Shown here: positions 1 through 6,967 of the stretch, one piece after another
Position numbering within the stretch: the first letter of the stretch is position 1
Layout: every line of letters begins with the position of its first letter
Notes under the pieces: model-generated
Seen by the model: the letters and a program-made list of their open reading frames with translations, nothing else
Told to the model about the DNA's origin: nothing
Databases searched by the model: none
Program-made: the position numbers and the translations under genes
Assembly: GCA_913031655.1 (NCBI GenBank)
Contig: CAJWFY010000002.1
Span: forward strand, 1-42,116
Direction of reading: 5' to 3'
Length of the DNA stretch: 42,116 nt
Origin: an uncultured Flavobacteriaceae bacterium
Lineage (GTDB): Bacteria; Bacteroidota; Bacteroidia; Flavobacteriales; Flavobacteriaceae

Positions 1-511
1 ATGGTAACTTTATAAGTTTTTAACAAAACTTTCAACATAAATTTTACTTTTTTTTTAAACATTTATCAATTAAAAAAAGAAAATTATTTGTTTCGTACTT
101 CAAGTATTTAAAGTTTTTTTGGCTAGTTCTTCCCCAACAAAAATCCTATTACAATTTGCATTTAACCAATTCTAACTCCAAAAAAAACGTTATAACAAGT
201 GGATTTAAATATTATTATTTTTTTTTCGATTCCCATTATTCCACTCCATTTTTATCAATTTCAAATCTGTTCATGTTTTCTTGTAAAATTGATTCATCAA
301 CTAGCATAATATAAAATGAGTGATTGTTATTAGTTATTGTTTCTAACAAAGATTCTAAAATGTTTCCAAAAATGAAAGGAGTACTTATTCACAAAGTGCC
401 TTAGTTCTTAACAAAAAAAATGATTAAAAGTTGAGTGTAATATTATAAACTTCTGTCTAAAAGTAAGTTAGTGATATTTCATGAAGTTTATTTTAAAAAC
501 CAAGTAAAATT
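1..511. other. Gene-poor AT-rich leading region
   Basis: No convincing gene, RNA or strong hairpin was found in these 511 bases. They precede the stop of the DUF3109 gene and are extremely AT-rich with many homopolymer runs. Reading leftward, one frame stays open for 50 codons between about 388 and 236 and has protein-like composition. It has no good start and no family I recognise (see the separate entry). The region may hold the terminator or promoter of a gene outside the window, but no T-tract hairpin is obvious. Confidence 0.6.
236..388 (-). pseudogene. Possible gene remnant or tiny ORF, unrecognised
   Basis: The minus-strand frame from 388 down to the TAA at 236-238 is open for 50 codons and is bounded upstream by a TGA at 389-391. 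An internal ATG at 305-307 would give a 23-residue peptide. The composition (ILESLLETITNNN, then a stretch ending DKNGVE) resembles real coding sequence in this genome more than random AT-rich DNA. There is no recognisable domain, no full-length start and no promoter match. It could be the decayed 3' end of a gene, or chance. Confidence 0.15.
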
Positions 512-1087
512 TTAAGTGTTTTTTAATAATTTTTTAGAGATTTTTTCAAGTGAATTATACCACTCGTTTCCAAACTTCCGAATCAAAGCCTCTTTAACAA
601 ATTCAAAAACAGGTTTTTTTAATTCAGCTCCAAGAGAACATGCGTCGGAACAAATACTCCAATCATGATAGTTTACCGCCGTAAATTCTGAATATTCTTT
701 TATTCTAATAGGATAAAGGTGACAAGATATTGGTTTATTAAAATTAATTTTTTTATCATTATAAGCTTTTTCAATTCCACAAGACAAAGTTCCATTTGAT
801 TGATAGTGAACATATACACAAGCTTTATCGTTTAGTAAAGGAGCCTCTATACTTCCATCACTTAGTTTCAAAAAAGGACCTTTAGATTTAATTATTTTAT
901 TTGCAGCGTCACTTAAATATGATGATATTTTATTGTAATTATTCTTTATCATTTCTGCTTCTTTTGTTTCAAGCGTAGCCCCCGCCTCACCTTCAATACA
1001 ACAGGCTCCTTTGCAAGCAGAAATATTACACTGAAAATTTTTTTCGATTATTTCTTCAGAAACTAAAGTGTTATCAATTCTAAACAT
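512..1087 (-). CDS. DUF3109 family cysteine-rich protein
   Basis: The 191-residue product matches the DUF3109 family of Bacteroidota, small cytosolic proteins with a conserved cysteine pattern suited to metal or Fe-S binding. Visible are an N-terminal C20-x4-C25-x3-C29-C30 cluster, then C90, C103, a C122-H-L-Y-P motif and two cysteines in the SICSDAC segment near residue 145. The start is supported by the typical opening M-(F/I)-x-I-D-N-T-L-V-S. There is no signal peptide or membrane segment. It is divergent from marC, 69 bases away. Biochemical function is unknown; metal binding is inferred from the cysteines only. Confidence 0.85.
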   Translation of the reverse strand: MFRIDNTLVSEEIIEKNFQCNISACKGACCIEGEAGATLETKEAEMIKNNYNKISSYLSDAANKIIKSKGPFLKLSDGSIEAPLLNDKACVYVHYQSNGTLSCGIEKAYNDKKINFNKPISCHLYPIRIKEYSEFTAVNYHDWSICSDACSLGAELKKPVFEFVKEALIRKFGNEWYNSLEKISKKLLKNT

Positions 1088-1133
1088 TTGATGAAAATAA
1101 TAAATATGTTAAGGAAATCATTTTATTATAAAT

Positions 1134-1141
1134 TATATTTG
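1134..1141 (+). promoter_or_regulatory. -7 promoter element for marC
   Basis: TATATTTG is a full match to the Bacteroidota -7 consensus TAnnTTTG and ends 15 bases before the marC ATG. No clear -33 TTG lies 19-21 bases upstream. Assignment rests on the motif and its position. Confidence 0.55.
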
Positions 1142-1156
1142 CTTAAAATTAATTAA

Positions 1157-1726
1157 ATGGTTAACGCTAAAGAGATTTTAACAGTTGGAATGATTCTTTT
1201 TGCAGTTATTGACATAATTGGAAGTGTTCCTATAATTATTTCTCTTAAAAAGAAAGTAGGGCATATTCAATCTGAAAAAGCATCAATTGTTTCAATAGTA
1301 ATAATGATTGCCTTTTTGTTTATTGGAGAAGAAATTTTGAATATAATCGGTATTGATGTTAATTCTTTTGCAGTTGCCGGTTCTTTTGTTATTTTTTTTA
1401 TTTCATTAGAAATGGTTTTAGGAATTTCTCTTTACAGAGATGAGACTCCCGAAACAGCATCAATAATTCCTATTGCATTTCCTTTAATTGCTGGGGCTGG
1501 TACACTAACCACCTTACTATCTCTTAGGGCAGAATTTCATGTGGTTAATATCATAATAGCAATTATTGTGAATATTCTGTTTGTTTATTTGGTACTTAAA
1601 TTTTCTGGAATAATTGAAAAAATTTTAGGTAAGGCGGGAATAGGAGTTATAAGAAAGGTTTTTGGTGTAATTCTAATGGCTATTGCTGTTAAATTATTTG
1701 CTAGCAATATTCAAGGATTATTTTAA
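1157..1726 (+). CDS. MarC family integral membrane protein
   Basis: The 189-residue, highly hydrophobic product fits the MarC (UPF0056) family of inner-membrane proteins, usually about 190-220 residues. About six membrane segments can be drawn, roughly at 7-27, 42-62, 68-88, 108-125, 131-151 and 165-185. The LIAGAGTLTTLLSL segment near residue 111 is the conserved family motif. MarC proteins were once linked to multiple antibiotic resistance, but that was not upheld and the substrate is unknown. A 63-residue membrane protein gene follows 5 bases downstream and is probably co-transcribed. Confidence 0.88.
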   Translation: MVNAKEILTVGMILFAVIDIIGSVPIIISLKKKVGHIQSEKASIVSIVIMIAFLFIGEEILNIIGIDVNSFAVAGSFVIFFISLEMVLGISLYRDETPETASIIPIAFPLIAGAGTLTTLLSLRAEFHVVNIIIAIIVNILFVYLVLKFSGIIEKILGKAGIGVIRKVFGVILMAIAVKLFASNIQGLF

Positions 1727-1731
1727 TTAGT

Positions 1732-1923
1732 ATGAAAAATTACATTTTTATAATATTAGCGATTGCCTTATTAATTTTCAATATAAGTAAATTAGATTTT
1801 GAAAATATTTATTCTAACGATAGTCAAGTTGCTTTAATTGGAGTGCTAGCATGTTCATGTGCTATTATTCTTTTAGTTATTCTTCATTTATCTAAAAAAA
1901 TAAAGGAGAAAATTAAAAGTTAA
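1732..1923 (+). CDS. Small two-helix membrane protein, hypothetical
   Basis: A 63-residue protein with two predicted membrane helices (about residues 4-20 and 33-53) and a lysine-rich C-terminus ending IKEKIKS. It starts 5 bases after marC, so one transcript is likely. Its TAA stop overlaps, by the four bases TTAA at 1920-1923, the TAA stop of the convergent dCMP deaminase gene. I recognise no family; function is unknown. Tight packing and well-formed hydrophobic segments support it as real. Confidence 0.65.
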   Translation: MKNYIFIILAIALLIFNISKLDFENIYSNDSQVALIGVLACSCAIILLVILHLSKKIKEKIKS

Positions 1924-2345
1924 AAATCTTCAATATGAGTAATTTCTATTCCTGATTTTTTCAAAAAATCTAATCCCAATCTATCTTTGTATTCTTTGTA
2001 ATAAACTAGTCTATTAATCCCTGATTGAAAAATAAGTTTACTACACTCCTTACAAGGAGAAAGGGTGATATACAATGTAGCTCCTTTACTTGACTGAGTT
2101 GAGGCTGAGACTTTCATAATAGCATTAGCTTCTGCATGAAGAACATACCATTTAGTGTAGTTTTCATCATCCTCACAAATGTTTTCAAATCCAGTTGGGG
2201 TTCCATTATATCCATCAGAAATGATCATTTTATCTTTAACAATTAAAGCCCCCACTTGTCTCCTTTTACAGTGGGATAATTTTGCCCACTCCAAAGCCAT
2301 CTTCAAATAAGCTATATCATATTTTTTCTGTTTATTCTTTTCCAT
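1920..2345 (-). CDS. comEB: dCMP deaminase family protein (ComEB-like)
   Basis: This 141-residue zinc enzyme should deaminate dCMP to dUMP in the cytosol, feeding thymidylate synthesis. The cytidine/deoxycytidylate deaminase signature is clear: H70-A-E72 (zinc ligand and catalytic glutamate) and P97-C98-x-x-C101 (the other two zinc ligands). The N-terminal SHCKRRQVGALIVKD segment and the GYNGTPTGFENICED segment, which helps bind substrate, are typical of the dCMP subgroup. Length matches the family (about 140-160). The HupE-like gene lies 1 base upstream of its start, so the two are likely co-transcribed. Confidence 0.9.
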   Translation of the reverse strand: MEKNKQKKYDIAYLKMALEWAKLSHCKRRQVGALIVKDKMIISDGYNGTPTGFENICEDDENYTKWYVLHAEANAIMKVSASTQSSKGATLYITLSPCKECSKLIFQSGINRLVYYKEYKDRLGLDFLKKSGIEITHIEDF

Positions 2346-2346
2346 T

Positions 2347-2919
2347 TTATAACATATTTAAAATCATAATTATTGAAACTCCTATAATAACGACTGAACT
2401 AAAAACTCTGTATTTAGATAAATAGATTAAATTCCATTTTGTTAATGCCAAATTAACAAACAAAATTCCTAATACAATAATTAATTGTGAAAACTCCACG
2501 CCAGTTGCAAAACCCAATAAAGGAATTAACTTAGAGTCTACTGGAAATGTTATTTGATTAAAATAATTTCCAAATCCAAACCCATGAATTAATCCAAAAA
2601 ATAAAGAGAATCCTAATTCTAAGTTTTTGCTTGAGTTAAAACTCTTATTTCTTACAATGTTGCTTAAAGCTGCAATTAATATTGTTAATGGAATTAATAA
2701 CTCGATTAACTTTTCAGGTGGGTTGTAAATCTCAAAGGCAGAAAGAACTAATGAAAAAGTGTGGCCAAAAGTAAACAAAGTAACTAACCAAAATACTGTT
2801 TTTACCTCCCTAAATGAAAATGGCAATGTTAAAGCCGCTAAGAACAATAAGTGATCATATGCGTTCCAGTCTAAAACGTGAAAAAGACCTAGTTCAGAAT
2901 AAAAAATAAAATCTTGCAT
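2347..2919 (-). CDS. HupE/UreJ-like membrane protein
   Basis: A 190-residue integral membrane protein of the HupE/UreJ_2 type found widely in Bacteroidota. It has about six hydrophobic segments and conserved histidine motifs: DHLLFL near residue 22, FGHTFSL near 52 and GLIHGFGF near 112. In other bacteria HupE/UreJ proteins are nickel or cobalt permeases next to hydrogenase or urease genes. No such genes are in this window, so metal transport is inferred from the motifs only. It ends 1 base before the start of the dCMP deaminase gene on the same strand. Confidence 0.8.
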   Translation of the reverse strand: MQDFIFYSELGLFHVLDWNAYDHLLFLAALTLPFSFREVKTVFWLVTLFTFGHTFSLVLSAFEIYNPPEKLIELLIPLTILIAALSNIVRNKSFNSSKNLELGFSLFFGLIHGFGFGNYFNQITFPVDSKLIPLLGFATGVEFSQLIIVLGILFVNLALTKWNLIYLSKYRVFSSVVIIGVSIIMILNML

Positions 2920-2953
2920 AATAAAAAGCTATTTTAAAACTACTAAAACTAAT

Positions 2954-3670
2954 TTAAAACCCTCTTTCTTGTTTAATTCTTTCATATGCTTTTTGAATTT
3001 TTTGAAATTTATCTTGAGCAGCTTTCACATATGCAGTCCCCAAGTGCTGAACTTTATCTGGGTGATGTTTTTTTGCTAAATCTCTATAAGCTCTTTTTAT
3101 TTGTTGATTAGTTGCAGATTTTTCAATTTCTAATATTCTATAAGCTCCGCCAACTTCATTGACAAACATCGCTTTAATGCTAAGAAAATCTGCATAAGAA
3201 AGTTTTAACAAATTTGAGAACTCTAACAATTTTTCAATTTCTGAATTGCTAACAATACCATCTGCCTTAGCAATTCCAAACAAAAAATGTATGACCTGAA
3301 GCCTACTTTCATAGTTTAGAGCAGAATTAAATAAAGAAGAGATCTTAATTGGAGATATCCCTATATTTTTAAGGCTATCATTAAAAACTTTGAAAGTTGC
3401 GTTGGCCCTTTCTTTACCATAAGCAGAAACAAAATAAGTTCTCACGTAATCCAGCTCTTGTTTTGTAACTTTTCCGTCTGCTTTAATGACTAAGGACGCT
3501 AATGCTAATAAGTTTAATTCAAACTCCTTAGAGGAAATCCTATTAAGATATGATTTATTAAGTTTTTTTGAACTAAAGTTTTCTGCTATAGTGCCCAAAA
3601 AATATCCTATAATAGCACCAGGAAATCTAAAAAAACTAAATCCTAAAAAAGCAAATAACCATTTTGACAT
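2954..3670 (-). CDS. TerB-like and DnaJ domain protein
   Basis: This 238-residue protein combines an N-terminal hydrophobic segment (about residues 4-28), a TerB-like helical domain (about 50-165, with two KADG-type acidic loops) and a C-terminal J domain (about 174-238). The J domain keeps the HPD tripeptide at 203-205, needed to stimulate the ATPase of DnaK/Hsp70. The order hydrophobic anchor-TerB-J is that of DjlA-type membrane-anchored co-chaperones. It probably recruits DnaK to the inner membrane; the client is unknown. A full -7 element lies 17 bases upstream of the start. Confidence 0.88.
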   Translation of the reverse strand: MSKWLFAFLGFSFFRFPGAIIGYFLGTIAENFSSKKLNKSYLNRISSKEFELNLLALASLVIKADGKVTKQELDYVRTYFVSAYGKERANATFKVFNDSLKNIGISPIKISSLFNSALNYESRLQVIHFLFGIAKADGIVSNSEIEKLLEFSNLLKLSYADFLSIKAMFVNEVGGAYRILEIEKSATNQQIKRAYRDLAKKHHPDKVQHLGTAYVKAAQDKFQKIQKAYERIKQERGF

Positions 3671-3687
3671 AATAAATTTTATTCCTG

Positions 3688-3695
3688 CAAATTTA
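3688..3695 (-). promoter_or_regulatory. -7 promoter element for the TerB-DnaJ gene
   Basis: On the minus strand this reads TAAATTTG, a full match to TAnnTTTG, 17 bases before the start at 3670. It is back to back with the bacilliredoxin promoter at 3737-3744, forming a compact divergent promoter region. Confidence 0.5.
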
Positions 3696-3717
3696 CAAAT
3701 GTCATTTTAAAAATGAT

Positions 3718-3744
3718 TTGTTTTTAAGATCTTTCTTATCTTTG
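3718..3744 (+). promoter_or_regulatory. Promoter for bacilliredoxin gene
   Basis: TATCTTTG at 3737-3744 matches the Bacteroidota -7 consensus fully. TTG at 3718-3720 could serve as the -33 element, with a spacer of 16 bases, slightly shorter than usual. The -7 element lies 18 bases before the ATG at 3763. Because the promoter overlaps a possible in-frame upstream TTG start at 3718, it argues for the ATG at 3763 as the true start. Confidence 0.6.
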
Positions 3745-3762
3745 TTTAAAATAAAATTAAAT

Positions 3763-4173
3763 ATGTATCCAGCTGAACTAGTTAAACCAATGAGAGAGGA
3801 CCTTACATCTGTTGGGTTTATTGAATTAACAACCTCTAAAGATGTCACAACCCATGTTTCTAAAAATAACACAGCAGTCTTAATTGTTAATTCGGTATGT
3901 GGATGTGCGGCAGCTAATGCTAGACCAGGTATAAAGCAATCTTTAAATAATGATAAAAAACCTGAGCAATTATTAACTGTTTTTGCTGGTGTTGACAAAG
4001 AAGCTACTGATTCGGCAAGAAATTTAATGATTCCTTTTCCCCCTTCCTCACCATGTATAGCGCTTTTTAAAAATGGTGAATTAGTTCATATGCTAGAAAG
4101 ACACCACATTGAAGGCAGATCCTCAGAAATAATTAGTGAAAATCTTAAGCAAGCCTATAACCAGCACTGTTAA
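3763..4173 (+). CDS. Bacilliredoxin (BrxA/BrxB, YphP/YqiW family)
   Basis: The 136-residue product begins MYPAELVKPMREDL, the typical opening of YphP/YqiW proteins, and carries the C46-G-C48 active site in the context NSVCGCAAANARPG. Bacilliredoxins are thioredoxin-fold proteins that remove bacillithiol from S-bacillithiolated proteins in Firmicutes. Bacteroidota carry homologues, and the thiol partner here is not known. I chose ATG 3763 rather than the in-frame TTG at 3718 because the family starts at MYP and because the extension would run through the promoter. It converges on the sensor kinase gene, with a 10-bp inverted repeat between the two stops. Confidence 0.9.
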   Translation: MYPAELVKPMREDLTSVGFIELTTSKDVTTHVSKNNTAVLIVNSVCGCAAANARPGIKQSLNNDKKPEQLLTVFAGVDKEATDSARNLMIPFPPSSPCIALFKNGELVHMLERHHIEGRSSEIISENLKQAYNQHC

Positions 4174-4181
4174 TTTGATTT

Positions 4182-4208
4182 TATCAAAATAATTTTTCTA
4201 TTTTGATA
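4182..4208. terminator. Inverted repeat between convergent genes
   Basis: A perfect 10-bp inverted repeat (TATCAAAATA at 4182-4191, TATTTTGATA at 4199-4208) encloses a 7-base loop. It lies between the bacilliredoxin stop and the kinase gene, covering the kinase TAG stop (4198-4200) and its last codons. It has no GC-rich stem or long T tract, so a bidirectional terminator or 3'-end stabilising hairpin is plausible but unproven. Confidence 0.5.
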
Positions 4209-5655
4209 TAGGAAATGATATAATAAATGACGTGCCTGAATTGACTTTAGATTTAAAAGTGATTATTCCACCGTACGAATTAACTAAATTTTTAACCATT
4301 CCTAAACCTAAACCCATTCCACTACTTTTAGTTGTAAAGTTTGGCTCAAATATTTTTTTACTTAATTCCTTTGAAATCCCTATTCCATTGTCTTGAATTT
4401 CTATTAAAACATTGTTCTTGTTCTTTTTTATAAAAACCTGAATCATAGGATTTTCTATATTATCGCAAGCTTCTATTGCATTTTTAATAAGATTAGTGAT
4501 AATTCTAACAATTTGTGTTCTGTCTATACTAACTTGAAAATCATTATAATCCGACGTAAAATTTATGTGTTTTTCTTTGAATATTTCTAATGCCAATTTT
4601 ACAGTCTGAACTATGTTTATTTTCTCTCCTAGCTGAGCTGGCATTTCTGCAAAATTTGAAAAAGCTGAAGCTATAGAACTCATAGTGTCTATTTGTTGAA
4701 CTAATGTTTGAATAAATTCGTCTAATTTATTATGAATATTTTTATCATTCACATCAAAGCTTCTTTGAAAACTTTGAATACTTAATTTCATTGGGGTTAG
4801 TGGGTTTTTGATTTCATGGGCTACTTGTTTTGCCATTTCTCTCCAAGCTTGTTCCTTGTTAGATTTGGATAATTTCTCCACACTTTCATCTAACATGTCA
4901 ACCATTTTATTATAAGAACTAACTAGGCTATAAACTTCTTTGCTCCTTGCTTTTATTTCAATTTTAGTATTCGTCTTATCAAGCCTTGTTTTCTTCATTT
5001 TAGAAGCAATTTCAGAAATTGCTCTAGTAATGTATATTGAAACAAAATATGAAATAACAATAGATAGAATTAATAAAAATAAATAAATTTCTAGAAGGAT
5101 AATTATAAAAGAGTCTAACTCGTAAGTATTAAGGTTATCATCATCATAATAAGGTAAGTTTAAAATCCACAACGGATTAAACTGATCATCCAGAATAAGG
5201 GAGTATGATGATCTATATTGAATGTCTTCAGCTTTAGTGATTTCAATTGTTTTAGAATCTTTATTTTTTAAAATCTTAGTCAAAAGAGTTAAACTAATAT
5301 TGTTTAAATCTTTTTTAGGTAGTGTTGAATTGATTAAACTCCCGTTAAGGTTGTATATACTAAAGTTGACGCTTTGAACATCTGCTATTTGATATATTTT
5401 TTCTATTAAGATTGAATCTAGTTTTATTCTACTTACTTTTTCTTTAGATTCCTGAAAAAAATATGCAATACTTCTTTGAATTTGTGCTTCTTTTCTTTCA
5501 AGACGTTGTTCGTGATAGTCATCAGATTGTGTTTTAAACTGTGGAATAGTAATTATTGATATTAATGAAAATGCTATAACAATTAAAATAGTCATTGCTA
5601 AAAAAACTCTAGCTCTTAAGGACAGGTTTGCTTCAATATCCAGCTTTTTGATCAT
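4198..5655 (-). CDS. Orphan sensor histidine kinase, NtrY-like
   Basis: A 485-residue membrane histidine kinase. Visible in order: membrane helix 1 (about 15-36), an extracytoplasmic sensor region (about 40-180), helix 2 (about 182-208), a HAMP-like linker (about 208-262), the H box with phospho-acceptor H280 in VAHEIKNPLTPMKLS, the N box NLIKNAIEA (388-396), the G1 box DNGIGI (422-427), FEPNFTTK (436-443) and the G2 box GMGLGLGM (446-453). The HEIKNPLTPMK context is typical of NtrY-type kinases. No response regulator is adjacent, so it is an orphan and its signal is unknown. The gene stands alone, divergent from the serine hydrolase unit. Confidence 0.92.
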   Translation of the reverse strand: MIKKLDIEANLSLRARVFLAMTILIVIAFSLISIITIPQFKTQSDDYHEQRLERKEAQIQRSIAYFFQESKEKVSRIKLDSILIEKIYQIADVQSVNFSIYNLNGSLINSTLPKKDLNNISLTLLTKILKNKDSKTIEITKAEDIQYRSSYSLILDDQFNPLWILNLPYYDDDNLNTYELDSFIIILLEIYLFLLILSIVISYFVSIYITRAISEIASKMKKTRLDKTNTKIEIKARSKEVYSLVSSYNKMVDMLDESVEKLSKSNKEQAWREMAKQVAHEIKNPLTPMKLSIQSFQRSFDVNDKNIHNKLDEFIQTLVQQIDTMSSIASAFSNFAEMPAQLGEKINIVQTVKLALEIFKEKHINFTSDYNDFQVSIDRTQIVRIITNLIKNAIEACDNIENPMIQVFIKKNKNNVLIEIQDNGIGISKELSKKIFEPNFTTKSSGMGLGLGMVKNLVNSYGGIITFKSKVNSGTSFIISFPISK

Positions 5656-5775
5656 TATTTAAAAAAATAATTAATTGGCAATATATAATATATCTAATTA
5701 AGGAAGTTTAACATTATCATTTAACTATTTCGCATAAAAATTATCATCTAATTTTTATTGCCCGTTTCAAATCCT

Positions 5776-5783
5776 CAAAATTA
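5776..5783 (-). promoter_or_regulatory. Possible -7 element for the sensor kinase
   Basis: On the minus strand this reads TAATTTTG, a full match to TAnnTTTG. It is 120 bases before the kinase start, which would give a leader of over 100 bases. No -33 TTG at the right spacing was found, so this is tentative. Confidence 0.3.
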
Positions 5784-5800
5784 TCCACTCAATTGCTTTA

Positions 5801-5830
5801 ATTAGTTAACTTTAAAAAAAGTTAACTAAT
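5801..5830. promoter_or_regulatory. Perfect 13-bp inverted repeat over the start codon
   Basis: Arms ATTAGTTAACTTT (5801-5813) and AAAGTTAACTAAT (5818-5830) are exact reverse complements, separated by AAAA. Each arm contains the palindrome GTTAAC. The right arm includes the A and T of the ATG at 5829. As DNA it could be an operator for a dimeric repressor; as RNA it would be a 13-bp hairpin hiding the start codon of the serine hydrolase gene. Function is inferred from symmetry and position only. Confidence 0.6.
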
Positions 5831-6962
5831 GAAAAGAAATTATTTTTATGCTTTTGGATCTATTATATTAATTGCTTCAATAATTTATAAAGCCGAAGTG
5901 ATTTATTTGTCTGAACTAGTTGGTACTATTTATAAAATTCAAAGAACCAAAGCTGATATAACTGATTACAAATTTTTTGATAACATTGAAATTCCGAAAA
6001 GCGAAAGCCCACAAGCATGGCCAATCCATAAAAACTATAATGAAACTATTTCAACAGATAAATTAAATTCTAAAAATACTAGCCTTGGAACAATCGCTTT
6101 TTTAATTATTAAGAACGACTCAATATGGTATGAACAATATTATGAAGGATATAATAAAAACTCCTACAGTAATTCTTTTTCTATGTCCAAAAGTATAGTT
6201 TCAGCTACCATGGGAAGAGCAATTCAAGAAGGCTATTTTAGCGATATAAATGACAAGGTTGGATCTTATATTACTAATTATAATGAGGGTTTTGCTTCAG
6301 AGCTAACCATTGGTGATCTTTCAAGTATGTCTTCTGGAATGAAATGGAATGAAAGTTATACTAACATCTTTGGAGTTACAGCAAGAGCATATATTGGGAG
6401 TAATTTAAATGATTTGGTAAAATCAAGGCCTATTATCAAAAAGCCTGGTGAATCGTTTGAATACCTAAGTAGTGATACCCAACTTTTAGCGATGACCATT
6501 GAAAAAGCAACAAATAAAAAAATATCAGAGTTAGTGTATGATTGGTTTTGGAACCCTATGGGTGCCGAGAACAATGCTTTATGGCAAGTTGACAACATTA
6601 AGACAAATACAGAAAAGGCGTATTGTTGTTTTAACTCTAATGCTAGAGATTTTGCTAGATTTGGAAAATTATATAAAGACGATGGCCTTTGGAACGGAAA
6701 TAGGTTATTGGATTCTGCTTTTGTAAAAAAATCTCTGACACCTAGATTCGTTTCAAGCCCTGAATATGGATATGGATTTTGGCTAGGGAAATTTAAAGAA
6801 AAGAATTATTTCGCTATGCGAGGACATTTAGGACAGTACGTGATTGTATTTCCCAAACAAAATATACTTATTGTGCGTCTTGGAAGGATGGAAGAAAACA
6901 CTCAAGAAGAAATATATATTGAGGAAGCATTTAAAATGCTCGATCTAAACTCTACAAACTGA
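5829..6962 (+). CDS. Beta-lactamase-fold serine hydrolase (S12-like)
   Basis: A 377-residue protein of the class C beta-lactamase/penicillin-binding-protein superfamily. An N-terminal hydrophobic segment (about residues 8-20) acts as a signal or anchor, placing the enzyme outside the cytoplasm. The nucleophile motif S118-M-S-K121 is clear. The second motif appears as Y212-L-S214, with Ser in place of the usual Asn, and the third as H333-L-G335. This pattern fits esterases, D-aminopeptidases or carboxypeptidases of the superfamily rather than a proven beta-lactamase. The stop is 5 bases from the start of a fused peptide-type ABC ATPase, so the two are likely co-expressed. The substrate cannot be read from the sequence. 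Confidence 0.85.
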   Translation: MKRNYFYAFGSIILIASIIYKAEVIYLSELVGTIYKIQRTKADITDYKFFDNIEIPKSESPQAWPIHKNYNETISTDKLNSKNTSLGTIAFLIIKNDSIWYEQYYEGYNKNSYSNSFSMSKSIVSATMGRAIQEGYFSDINDKVGSYITNYNEGFASELTIGDLSSMSSGMKWNESYTNIFGVTARAYIGSNLNDLVKSRPIIKKPGESFEYLSSDTQLLAMTIEKATNKKISELVYDWFWNPMGAENNALWQVDNIKTNTEKAYCCFNSNARDFARFGKLYKDDGLWNGNRLLDSAFVKKSLTPRFVSSPEYGYGFWLGKFKEKNYFAMRGHLGQYVIVFPKQNILIVRLGRMEENTQEEIYIEEAFKMLDLNSTN

Positions 6963-6967
6963 TACCT

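Noticed and set aside
1..511. tRNA, small RNA or replication origin in the empty leading region
   Set aside because: No cloverleaf, T-arm motif, DnaA-box cluster or strong hairpin was seen.
3718..3762. Upstream TTG start giving a 151-residue bacilliredoxin
   Set aside because: The extension runs through a full -7 promoter element, and the family starts at MYPAEL, matching ATG 3763.
5829..6962. True beta-lactamase giving drug resistance
   Set aside because: The fold motifs are shared by many esterases and peptidases, and the second motif is Y-x-S rather than Y-x-N; resistance cannot be claimed.
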